Shown: positions 1-6,435 of the stretch, piece by piece
How the letters are laid out: each line of letters opens with the position of its first letter
Position numbering within the stretch: the first letter of the stretch is position 1
Source of the DNA: Mariprofundaceae bacterium
GTDB lineage: Bacteria; Pseudomonadota; Zetaproteobacteria; Mariprofundales; J009
NCBI GenBank assembly: GCA_015489095.1
Contig: WFMN01000141.1
Coordinates: forward strand, 1 to 7,416
Length of the DNA: 7,416 nucleotides
Reading direction: 5' to 3'
Notes under the pieces: generated by a model
What the model was told of the DNA's origin: nothing
Seen by the model: only the letters and a program-made list of their open reading frames with translations
The model's database searches: none
Position numbers and translations under genes: made by a program

Positions 1-495
1 GTGGTGTCGCGCGCCGCAGGCCGCATGGAGTTTGGCCCGCGCGCGTTGGGCAACCGCACCCTGTTTGCCTCGTGCGGCGACGCCACCATCAACCAGTGGC
101 TCAACGAAAAGCTTAAGCGCACCGAGTTCATGCCCTTTGCCCCGATCATCATGGAGGAGCACGCCGCCGACTATTTTCCTGAGTGGAAACCCGAGCATGT
201 AGCCGCCCGCTTCATGACCATCACCTACGACGCCTCCGACCTTGCGAAAAAGACGATTCCGGCTGCCATCCATGTCGACGGTACCGCCCGCCCGCAGGTG
301 CTGCGCCGCCAAGACAACCCCGAAGTCCACGCCCTGCTCTCCGCCTACCACGACCTGACCGGCGTACCGGCGCTGATCAACACCAGCTTCAACATGCACG
401 AGGAGCCGATTGTCTGCACCGCCTCTGATGCCGTGCGCGCCTTTCAACTCGGTCACCTCGACGCCCTCATCTGCGCCGACTGGCTGGCGGTTTAA
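1..495 (+). CDS. Carbamoyltransferase, NodU/CmcH family, C-terminal part (5' end outside window)
   Basis: Enzymes of this family transfer a carbamoyl group from carbamoyl phosphate, via a carbamoyl-adenylate, to a hydroxyl of a sugar or antibiotic in the cytoplasm. About 164 residues are visible. They match the C-terminal domain (Carbam_trans_C), beginning with the signature GRMEFGPRALGNRT at residues 7-20 and including ALINTSFNMHEEPIV near residues 124-138 and a final DAVRAFQ segment. Full-length members are about 550-610 residues, so the N-terminal Kae1-like catalytic domain lies upstream of the window. The GTG at position 1 is not claimed as the start. The gene ends with TAA at 493-495. 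Two glycosyltransferase genes follow on the same strand, interrupted by an AlbA_2 gene, so I infer the substrate is a surface-glycan sugar, although the acceptor cannot be read from this part. The family assignment is firm; the substrate is inference. Confidence 0.9.
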   Translation: MVSRAAGRMEFGPRALGNRTLFASCGDATINQWLNEKLKRTEFMPFAPIIMEEHAADYFPEWKPEHVAARFMTITYDASDLAKKTIPAAIHVDGTARPQVLRRQDNPEVHALLSAYHDLTGVPALINTSFNMHEEPIVCTASDAVRAFQLGHLDALICADWLAV

Positions 496-517
496 TTCTC
501 CGCATTGACAGCACACC

Positions 518-522
518 AAAGG
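518..522 (+). promoter_or_regulatory. Ribosome binding site deciding the AlbA_2 gene start
   Basis: AAAGG lies 6 nt before the ATG at 529. The in-frame TTG at 505 has no purine-rich sequence at the right distance, so ATG 529 is the preferred start. Confidence 0.5.
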
Positions 523-528
523 CCGACG

Positions 529-1899
529 ATGGCTGTAATCGGATCCGTTCCACACCCTAGCGAGTCCAATAGGATCGAATATAAACAGCAACTTACCAAC
601 AACCTCGAAAAGGAGGTCGTGGCATTTCTGAACAGCCGTGATGGCGGCGTGATCTACATCGGCATCGACGATGAAGGATGTGCTATCGGTGTCACCGCAT
701 GTGACGCTCTGCAGCTTGCGGTCAAAAATCGCATCCGTGACAATATCCGTCCGTCAACCATGGGGCTGTTTGATGTCAGCGTTGAAAGGATCGACGGAAA
801 AGAGATCATCAAAATCACCGTGGCCAGTGGTCTGGAGAAGCCGTACCACCTGAAACGCAAGGGGATGACGGAGCAGGGGTGTTTTCTGCGTGTGGGCAGC
901 GCAACCGAGCCGATGGATCAGCATATGATTGAAGCATTGTTTGCGCGTAGGGTTCGCAACTCCATTGGCACGATCCGATCACGCAATCAAGAACTACGAT
1001 TTGAACAACTCAAAATCTATTACAGCGAGACACCGCTACAAATCAACGCCCAATTCGCGCGCAACTTGGAACTGTTGACTGCCGATGGCATGTACAACTA
1101 CGCCGCCTACTTACTGGCGGATGTCAATGGCTTGTCTATCAAGGTGGCCAAATACGCGGGCACTGACCGGATCACATTGATCGAAAACGAAGAATATGGC
1201 TATTGCTCGCTTATCAAGGCAACTAAATCCGTACTGGAAAAGCTCAAAATCGAAAACCGAACCTTCGCGAAGATCACCTATGAAAAGAGGCTTGAGAAAA
1301 AGCCTCTCCACGAGGAGGCGCTGCACGAGGCCGTGATCAACGCGATCATTCACAACGATTACAGCAATGAAATCCCGCCGAAGTTCGAGCTTTTTGCTGA
1401 TCGACTGGAGATCACATCGGCCGGAGGCATCCCCCAAGGGTTGAGTGAAGAAGAGTTTTTCAGCGGAATTTCCGTCCCCAGAAACAAGGAGTTGATGCGC
1501 GTTTTCCGTGACTTAGGCATGGTGGAACAACTGGGCTCGGGCATTCCTCGCATCTTGGCGCATTACCCCAAGAGCGCGTACCAATTTTCGCCCAATTTCA
1601 TCCGCTTGGTTCTCCCGTATGCAGAGGGCTTCAACGCCGCTACCGAACAAGCTACCGAACAAGCTACCGAACAAGCTACCGAACAAGCTGAGCGGCTGTT
1701 GTCGTTCTGTTCCACCCCCCGTTCAACCAAGGAGATGATGGATTATCTGGCGCTGAAACACCGCCCGCACTTTCTCTATCACATCCTACAACCCCTCCTT
1801 GAATCTGGAGCCATGGTACAAACCATTCCCGATAAACCTCAAAGCCCCCATCAGCGTTATGTTGCTACCGCCCCGCAAACGAAGCCTCATCGGAAGTGA
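529..1899 (+). CDS. AlbA_2 / HATPase_c_4 domain protein (COG2865-type putative transcriptional regulator)
   Basis: This 456-residue protein has the layout of the family often labelled 'RecG-like' or 'putative transcriptional regulator'. Residues about 12-130 form the AlbA_2 (Schlafen AlbA) nucleic-acid-binding domain, with RIEYKQQL followed by SRDGGVIYIGIDDEG. Residues about 255-365 form a GHKL-like HATPase_c_4 module: EALHEAVINAIIHNDYS (N-box-like), SAGGIPQGLS, and RNKELMRVFRDLGMVEQLGSG. A four-copy ATEQ repeat at residues 371-386 links this to a C-terminal domain ending in LLESGAMVQTIPDKPQSPHQRY, typical of the family. It is not a RecG helicase, since no helicase motifs are present. ATG 529 is chosen over TTG 505 because of its ribosome binding site. 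Two sampled 60-base lines (961-1020 and 1201-1260) each hold 24 G+C, against 41 in a sampled line of the next gene (2461-2520), so the gene was probably acquired horizontally. Its TGA is adjacent to the next gene's start region. Role in the cell: unknown; regulation or defence are both guesses. Confidence 0.85.
   Translation: MAVIGSVPHPSESNRIEYKQQLTNNLEKEVVAFLNSRDGGVIYIGIDDEGCAIGVTACDALQLAVKNRIRDNIRPSTMGLFDVSVERIDGKEIIKITVASGLEKPYHLKRKGMTEQGCFLRVGSATEPMDQHMIEALFARRVRNSIGTIRSRNQELRFEQLKIYYSETPLQINAQFARNLELLTADGMYNYAAYLLADVNGLSIKVAKYAGTDRITLIENEEYGYCSLIKATKSVLEKLKIENRTFAKITYEKRLEKKPLHEEALHEAVINAIIHNDYSNEIPPKFELFADRLEITSAGGIPQGLSEEEFFSGISVPRNKELMRVFRDLGMVEQLGSGIPRILAHYPKSAYQFSPNFIRLVLPYAEGFNAATEQATEQATEQATEQAERLLSFCSTPRSTKEMMDYLALKHRPHFLYHILQPLLESGAMVQTIPDKPQSPHQRYVATAPQTKPHRK
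1639..1686 (+). repeat. Tandem repeat, 4 perfect copies of a 12-bp unit (GCTACCGAACAA) inside the AlbA_2 gene
   Basis: The copies are at 1639-1650, 1651-1662, 1663-1674 and 1675-1686, followed directly by GCT, the start of a fifth unit. The unit is four whole codons and encodes Ala-Thr-Glu-Gln, so gain or loss of units keeps the frame. Identity at every third codon position points to recent duplication or slippage rather than protein-level selection alone. Confidence 0.97.
1892..1896 (+). promoter_or_regulatory. Ribosome binding site deciding the first glycosyltransferase start
   Basis: GGAAG lies 8 nt before ATG 1905 and inside the last codons of the AlbA_2 gene. The alternative GTG at 1896 overlaps this motif and has no better site upstream. 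Confidence 0.5.
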
Positions 1900-1904
1900 A
1901 TACC

Positions 1905-2987
1905 ATGTCGGCACAGCTCCACCTGCTTGAACCGACGCTGATCAACGATGCCGGGCACTGTTTCACGGTGTGCGCGGCGCTGGCCGAGGCGGCGGCGCAA
2001 GGGAGACCGGTGCGGGTCTGGGCGGGCAAGCAGGCGGATCGCCACCTGATCGCGGGAGCGCAGGTGCGCTGCACCCCCCATTTTTCTCGCGCGCTGCGAC
2101 GCATCCAGCTCCATTTCCTGTTGCGACGGCTGCTGCGGGAGGGCGCAACGCTCCTTGTGCCGACCGCCGGACGCTCGGAGCTCTTCGCCTACGCGCTGGT
2201 GCCGGAGCGGCTGCGCAAGCGGGGCAAGGCATGCTTCTATGTCCATCAGATGCGGATGGATGGCAACCGGTTCCGGCGGCTGCAACAGATCGCTCGCAAG
2301 GCGCCGGAAACGCGCATCCTGACCACCACCGAGGCGCTGGCGGAGGCGATTCGCCAAGCCGGTTTCGACCATGTGCGGAGCCAGCCCTGCCCCTTCAATC
2401 TGCCTGAAAGCGCGCCCGCGGAAACGCCGTTTCGCCATCTCATCTTTCCCGGTATGGCGCGCATGGACAAAAACCTGCCGCTGATCGCCGAGCTGATCGC
2501 GCTGATGGCCGCGCGCGGCGCAACGATCCCCTTTCTGCTGCAGGGGGCGCCCAACCACCACGGCATCTTTGCCGAGGAGGTGGCGGCGTTGCTCGACCGG
2601 ATCGCGGAGATCGGCTACCCGAAGCTCACCCTGCCGCGCCTAGCGGCACACGGCGACGACTACCTCGACCAGTTCCGCGGCGCCATCTGCCTCCAGCCCT
2701 ACCTGGTAGCCGAGTATGCCAACAAGATCAGCGGTATCACGCTGGATGCCCTTGCACGCGGCTGCCCGGTGATCGTGCGCGAGGGGATCTGGCCGGCGAA
2801 GCTGGTAGCGCAGTTTGACGCCGGCATGGTGATCAATAGCGAGCAGGCCGCCGATTGGCTGGCGGCGGCCGAGCAGGTGATCGCCGACTACCCCCGCTAC
2901 CAGCGGCGCTGCCGCGACGCCTACGCTTGGCTGCGGGAACACCACAGCGCCGGTAGCCTACTCGCCACCATGGAGGGAATGCCGTGA
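1905..2987 (+). CDS. GT-B fold glycosyltransferase (GT4-like)
   Basis: The 360-residue protein is probably a cytoplasmic or membrane-associated sugar transferase acting in surface-polysaccharide assembly. The N-terminal half opens with LLEPTLINDAGHCF (residues about 7-20) and carries a YVHQ segment near 112. The C-terminal, nucleotide-sugar-binding half begins around HLIFPGMARMDKNLPL (about 178-193), the strand-turn that commonly starts this domain. It contains NKISGITLDALARGCPVIV (about 273-291), in the place where GT4 enzymes have the E-x-G-x-P-type donor-binding loop. There is no signal peptide or obvious membrane segment. ATG 1905 is chosen because of the GGAAG 8 nt upstream; GTG 1896 would add three residues and overlap the previous stop. 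The last bases overlap the next gene by 4 nt (GTGA), indicating an operon. Family-level confidence is good, but donor and acceptor are unknown. Confidence 0.75.
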   Translation: MSAQLHLLEPTLINDAGHCFTVCAALAEAAAQGRPVRVWAGKQADRHLIAGAQVRCTPHFSRALRRIQLHFLLRRLLREGATLLVPTAGRSELFAYALVPERLRKRGKACFYVHQMRMDGNRFRRLQQIARKAPETRILTTTEALAEAIRQAGFDHVRSQPCPFNLPESAPAETPFRHLIFPGMARMDKNLPLIAELIALMAARGATIPFLLQGAPNHHGIFAEEVAALLDRIAEIGYPKLTLPRLAAHGDDYLDQFRGAICLQPYLVAEYANKISGITLDALARGCPVIVREGIWPAKLVAQFDAGMVINSEQAADWLAAAEQVIADYPRYQRRCRDAYAWLREHHSAGSLLATMEGMP

Positions 2988-3760
2988 GCCGCCCGTTGAT
3001 CTCCGCCTATATCATGACCTTCAACGAGGCGGAGAAGATCGCCGACGCCATCAACAGCGTGCGGTGGGCGGATGAGGTGGTGGTGGTCGATTCGTTCAGC
3101 ACCGACGGCACCGACGCCATCGCCCGCGAGCTGGGCGCGCGGGTGGAGCAGGTGGCGTTTCGCTCCTTCGGCCAGATTCGCAACGCCGCCATCGCCGCCT
3201 GCCGCCACGACTGGATCTTCAGCCTCGATGCCGACGAACGCTGCACCGACGCGGCGGCGGCGGAGATACAAGCCGCGGTCGCAAGCCCCAAAGCCGATGC
3301 CTACTTTGTGCCGCGGCGCAACTGGTACCTCGGTCGCTGGGTGATGCACTCCGGCTGGTATCCCGACTACCGCCAGCCGCAGCTTTTCCGCCGGGGAGCG
3401 ATCCGCTTTGATGAGCAGGCGGAGGTGCATGAGGAGTACACCATCGACGGCACGATCGGCTACCTGACAAAGGATATCGTGCAGTTTCCATTCAAGGATA
3501 TCGAGCAGATGATCCACAAGATGCAGCGCTACTCGACGCTGGGGGCGGAAAAGTGCGACCGCCAAGGCAGGCGCGGCGGCATCCTCAAGGGGCTACTGCA
3601 CGGCGTGTGGGGGTTTTTCCGCCTCTATGTGCTGAAACTCGGCTTTCTCGATGGCCGCGCCGGCTTCATCATCGCGCTGGGCAACTTCGAGGGCACCTTC
3701 TACCGCTACGCCAAGCTGGCCGCCAAACAGCGGGGATGGCTCAACCCGCCGCCGAGATAG
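2984..3760 (+). CDS. Family 2 glycosyltransferase, WaaE/KdtX-like (LPS core type)
   Basis: The 258-residue GT-A enzyme resembles the WaaE/KdtX group, which adds a glucose to the inner core of lipopolysaccharide at the cytoplasmic face of the inner membrane. Visible motifs are SAYIMTFNEAEKIADAI (residues 7-23), EVVVVDSFSTDGT (31-43) with the nucleotide-binding aspartate, and SLDADE (80-85), the DxD metal/donor motif. The acceptor-side motif GWYPDYRQPQLFRR (124-137) and a C-terminal hydrophobic stretch FFRLYVLKLGFLDGRAGF (211-228) are also typical. GTG 2984 overlaps the previous TGA by 4 nt and has GGAGGG at 2972-2977, 6 nt upstream, so the two glycosyltransferases are translationally coupled. 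Length and motifs agree with an intact member. The exact sugar and acceptor cannot be assigned. The TAG stop at 3758-3760 touches the stop of the convergent gene. Confidence 0.85.
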   Translation: MSRPLISAYIMTFNEAEKIADAINSVRWADEVVVVDSFSTDGTDAIARELGARVEQVAFRSFGQIRNAAIAACRHDWIFSLDADERCTDAAAAEIQAAVASPKADAYFVPRRNWYLGRWVMHSGWYPDYRQPQLFRRGAIRFDEQAEVHEEYTIDGTIGYLTKDIVQFPFKDIEQMIHKMQRYSTLGAEKCDRQGRRGGILKGLLHGVWGFFRLYVLKLGFLDGRAGFIIALGNFEGTFYRYAKLAAKQRGWLNPPPR

Positions 3761-4993
3761 CTACTCCTCCTCCCTGTGCAGCAGGGTCTCGATATCATCC
3801 TCGTAGGCACACTGCTCGATCATCAGGTTGGGATGTTTTTTCAGATCGATCTCGCGCGCGGGGATCTCGTTGCCGAGCTCATCCATGGTGATACGGACGA
3901 TGGGACGCAAAGGGAGGCGGGGATGGCAGGAGATCACCTTGCCGATCTCCTTGGAGTTGAGCTTCACAAAGCTGCCGATGGGATAGAGCGAAATCGCATC
4001 CAAGAGCGCCTTGAGCATGGCGCGCTCAAACGCCGGCTTGAACTTCTGCACCACCACCCGCACCGCTTCGCGCGGCAACATCCGCTTGCGGTAGCTGCGC
4101 ACATGGATCATCGCCTCGAACATCGACAACAGCCCGATCAACCGCGCGCTGTAGCAGATCTCCTTGCCCTGCAGCCCGCGCGGGCCGGAGCCATCAACCC
4201 GCTCATTGGACTCGTCAGCGGCACGCAGGATGTACTCATCCTCCACACCGCAGCTCTCTAGATAGGCCTTCCCTTTCGCCGGCGCATCGCGAATCTCGGC
4301 CAGCTCGTCGGGCGACAGCCGCCCCTTTTTGCGCAGGATGTTGGGCGGAACCTGTGCCATGCCGATATGCTGCAACACCGCCGCCATCATCAGCCGAACA
4401 CGGGTGTCGTGCGGCGTTTTCAACTCCGCCGTGGTTTTGATGCAGTAGAGCAGCATCATGACCGACTTCATGATCAGCTGCATCAGGTCATCCTCATCGT
4501 TGTGGGTCACCTTCTGGAAATCGGCCTGCTCCAGCTCCAGCTCCAGCGCGTTGATCAGCTCGGTATCACGCTCCAGCCACAGCAACAGGTTGGTGACATG
4601 CTTCTCCAACGGCCGCAGATCACTGGACTCACGGTGGCGGCAGTTGCGGAAGATGGCATGGGTGATGGAGACAAAGGTCTGCAACCACTGCGCAATATGC
4701 CCCGACACCTCCGCCTCTTCATCATCATCGGGGAGCGTGGTGGGCGCGGGGGTCGGCGCCACCGCGGAGGGAGCCTCCTCCACCGTGGCGGAGGAGGGCT
4801 CGCCTAGGTTGGACGGCTCCTCCTCGCACAGCAGTTCATCTTCAAGCGCAGGCTCGATCGGTTCGGTTTCCGGCAACAGCGCATCTTCTGAAACCAGCAA
4901 CGCTTCATCGCTGACCGCATCGCTCTCCGCATCCGTCGGCGACGGCGGGGGCGCTTTTTGGTGCGCGCGCAACAGATCGAAATAGCCGGTCAC
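3761..4993 (-). CDS. Degenerate HD-GYP domain protein (probable non-catalytic c-di-GMP-type protein)
   Basis: The protein has 410 residues from GTG 4993. Residues about 14-98 form an acidic, Pro/Ala/Glu-rich, probably unfolded linker. A helical region (about 98-190) follows, then an HD-GYP-like core (about 195-310) and a C-terminal cap (YPIGSFVKLNSKEIG, about 337-351) like that of many HD-GYP proteins. The framework is recognisable: LQHIGMAQVPPNIL, NERVDGSG, GLQGKEICYSARLIG, and MFEAMIHVRSYRKRM. However, HDIGK is QHIGM (208-212), the His of the following HP-x-x-G is replaced (DAPAKG), HHE is SNE (262-264), GYP is lost after DGSG, and the later Asp is Glu (293). HD-GYP enzymes hydrolyse c-di-GMP using these metal ligands, so I infer no catalysis; ligand sensing or scaffolding is possible. 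No in-frame ATG precedes the conserved part. GTG 4993 lies 11 nt after GGAGGAGGT; TTG 5044 is an alternative without a ribosome binding site. Confidence 0.8.
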   Translation of the reverse strand: MTGYFDLLRAHQKAPPPSPTDAESDAVSDEALLVSEDALLPETEPIEPALEDELLCEEEPSNLGEPSSATVEEAPSAVAPTPAPTTLPDDDEEAEVSGHIAQWLQTFVSITHAIFRNCRHRESSDLRPLEKHVTNLLLWLERDTELINALELELEQADFQKVTHNDEDDLMQLIMKSVMMLLYCIKTTAELKTPHDTRVRLMMAAVLQHIGMAQVPPNILRKKGRLSPDELAEIRDAPAKGKAYLESCGVEDEYILRAADESNERVDGSGPRGLQGKEICYSARLIGLLSMFEAMIHVRSYRKRMLPREAVRVVVQKFKPAFERAMLKALLDAISLYPIGSFVKLNSKEIGKVISCHPRLPLRPIVRITMDELGNEIPAREIDLKKHPNLMIEQCAYEDDIETLLHREEE

Positions 4994-5004
4994 CCTTCTG
5001 TCAC

Positions 5005-5013
5005 ACCTCCTCC
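5005..5013 (-). promoter_or_regulatory. Strong Shine-Dalgarno for the HD-GYP-like gene
   Basis: On the minus strand the sequence reads GGAGGAGGT, 11 nt before GTG 4993, with a second weaker GAAGG directly against the start codon. It lies inside the reading frame that would extend to TTG 5044 and so argues for the shorter form. Confidence 0.5.
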
Positions 5014-5081
5014 ATTGCCGGTCGAGCCGGGCAAACGGTAACAACGGGGGGGATTGATGTCATTCCTGACCGCATCACCCA

Positions 5082-5114
5082 ATGCTTGATGGAAGCGGGT
5101 GAACCATCAAGCAT
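5082..5114. repeat. Perfect 11-bp inverted repeat before trhP
   Basis: The arms ATGCTTGATGG (5082-5092) and CCATCAAGCAT (5104-5114) are exact reverse complements around an 11-nt loop. The right arm ends 7 nt before ATG 5122. It lies in the divergent region between the HD-GYP-like gene and trhP. It could be an operator for a dimeric regulator or an RNA hairpin at the trhP ribosome entry site. It has no T-run after it, so it does not look like an intrinsic terminator. Confidence 0.8.
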
Positions 5115-5121
5115 CGGCGCG

Positions 5122-6435
5122 ATGATGCGATCGATCGAGCTGCTCTCCCCCGCCGGAACCCTGAAGAATATGCGCTACGCCCTGGCCTACGGGGCGGATG
5201 CCGTCTATGCCGGCCAACCGCGCTACAGCCTACGGGTACGCAACAACGACTTTCAACGCGACAACCTCCAGCGCGGCATCGACGAGGCCCACGCGGCGGG
5301 TCGCAAGTTTTTCGTCGCCAGCAACCTGCTGCCGCATGAGAGCAAGGTCAAAACCTACCTGCGCGACATGGAGCCGGTGATCGCCATGAAGCCCGACGCG
5401 TTGATCATGGCCGACCCCGGCCTGATCATGCTGGTGCGCGAACGGTGGCCGGAGATGCCGATCCACCTGTCGGTGCAGGCCAACACCCTCAACTCGGCCG
5501 CGGTACACTTCTGGCAATCGGTGGGGGTGACACGGGTGATCCTGTCGCGCGAGCTGTCGCTGGATGAGGTGGCGGAGATTCGCCAAGCCTGCCCGGAGAT
5601 GGAGATCGAGGTGTTTGTCCACGGCGCGCTCTGCATCGCCTATTCGGGGCGCTGCCTGCTCTCCGGCTACTTCAACCACCGCGACCCCAATCAGGGCACC
5701 TGCACCAACGCCTGCCGCTGGAAGTACGACATCGGCAGCGAACCGACGGCCGCGCCGCCGGTCTCGGCCTGCGGTCAGCCACGCCATCCGGCGGCCGACC
5801 AGAGCTACCTTCTGCGCGAGCCGTCGCGCCCTAATGAACTGATGCCGATTCTGGAAGATGAACACGGCACCTACATCATGAACTCCCGCGATCTGCGCGC
5901 GGTGCAGCATGTGGCGCGGCTGCTGGAGATCGGGGTCGATTCGCTCAAGATCGAGGGGCGCACCAAATCCCACTACTATGTGGCGCGCACCGCGCGCGTC
6001 TATCGCAAGGCGATCGACGACGCGCGCCAAGGGCGGCCGTTCGACTGGTCGCTGATGACGGCGCTGGAGGGGCTGGCCAACCGCGGCTACACCGATGGCT
6101 TCTACCAGCGGGTGGCCTCGGAGGCGCAACAAAACTATGAACACGGCAGCGCGACCCAGACGCGGCAACGCTTCGTGGGCGAGGTGGTGGAGTGGAGTGG
6201 AACGCGGGCGCTGATCGAGGTCAAAAACCGCTTCGCCGTCGGTGACGCCATGCTCCTGCTCACCCCGGATGGCGAGCACGACTTTACGCTGCGAACAATG
6301 AGCAACGCCAAGGATGGCGCCGCCATGACGGTTGCCCCCGGCAGCGGCCACCGGGTATGGATCGACCTGCCGGTGGCCGCCGGCCGCTTCGCGCTGCTGG
6401 TGCGCTACGAAGATACGAAGGAGGGGGTATGCTGA
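5122..6435 (+). CDS. trhP: tRNA uridine(34) 5-hydroxylation protein TrhP (YegQ), peptidase U32 family
   Basis: TrhP takes part in prephenate-dependent 5-hydroxylation of uridine 34 in tRNAs, the first step to cmo5U/mcmo5U, and depends on iron-sulfur cluster assembly. The 437-residue protein is close in length to E. coli YegQ (about 453) and follows it nearly throughout: ELLSPAGTLKNMRYA at the N-terminus, YAGQPRYSLRVRNNDF, LIMADPGLIMLVRE, IHLSVQAN, DEHGTYIMNSRDLRA, SLKIEGRTKSHYYVARTA, and the ANRGYTDGF region. The full U32 signature E-x-F-x2-G-A-L-C-x4-G-x-C-x-L-S is present at residues 164-182, with cysteines 171, 178, 194 and 198 as likely cluster ligands. ATG 5122 or 5125 fits the E. coli N-terminus, and codons from TTG 5086 or ATG 5089 would add a non-conserved extension across an inverted repeat. 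No clear ribosome binding site precedes any choice. The end overlaps the next gene by 7 nt. Confidence 0.93.
   Translation: MMRSIELLSPAGTLKNMRYALAYGADAVYAGQPRYSLRVRNNDFQRDNLQRGIDEAHAAGRKFFVASNLLPHESKVKTYLRDMEPVIAMKPDALIMADPGLIMLVRERWPEMPIHLSVQANTLNSAAVHFWQSVGVTRVILSRELSLDEVAEIRQACPEMEIEVFVHGALCIAYSGRCLLSGYFNHRDPNQGTCTNACRWKYDIGSEPTAAPPVSACGQPRHPAADQSYLLREPSRPNELMPILEDEHGTYIMNSRDLRAVQHVARLLEIGVDSLKIEGRTKSHYYVARTARVYRKAIDDARQGRPFDWSLMTALEGLANRGYTDGFYQRVASEAQQNYEHGSATQTRQRFVGEVVEWSGTRALIEVKNRFAVGDAMLLLTPDGEHDFTLRTMSNAKDGAAMTVAPGSGHRVWIDLPVAAGRFALLVRYEDTKEGVC

Noticed and set aside
505..528. TTG 505 as start of the AlbA_2 gene
   Set aside because: It has no ribosome binding site. ATG 529 has AAAGG at good spacing and lies just before the conserved domain.
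4529..4546. Three tandem CTCCAG units
   Set aside because: It encodes a short Leu-Glu helix run (LELELE) in the HD-GYP-like protein. It is too short and too ordinary in composition to call a functional repeat.
5046..5052. Run of seven G in the divergent region, as a phase-variable promoter tract
   Set aside because: Seven G in a GC-rich genome is not long for slippage, and no -35/-10 pair could be placed around it.
5054..5059. TTGATG as a -35 box for trhP
   Set aside because: No acceptable -10 hexamer was found 16-18 bp downstream.
5230..6351. Long antisense open frame (about 373 codons) opposite trhP, and similar ones opposite the glycosyltransferases (1887-2561, 2921-3565)
   Set aside because: The opposite strand carries a clear conserved protein in each case. 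The antisense products are rich in Arg, His, Ala and Gly and show no motif, as expected from GC-rich codon bias.
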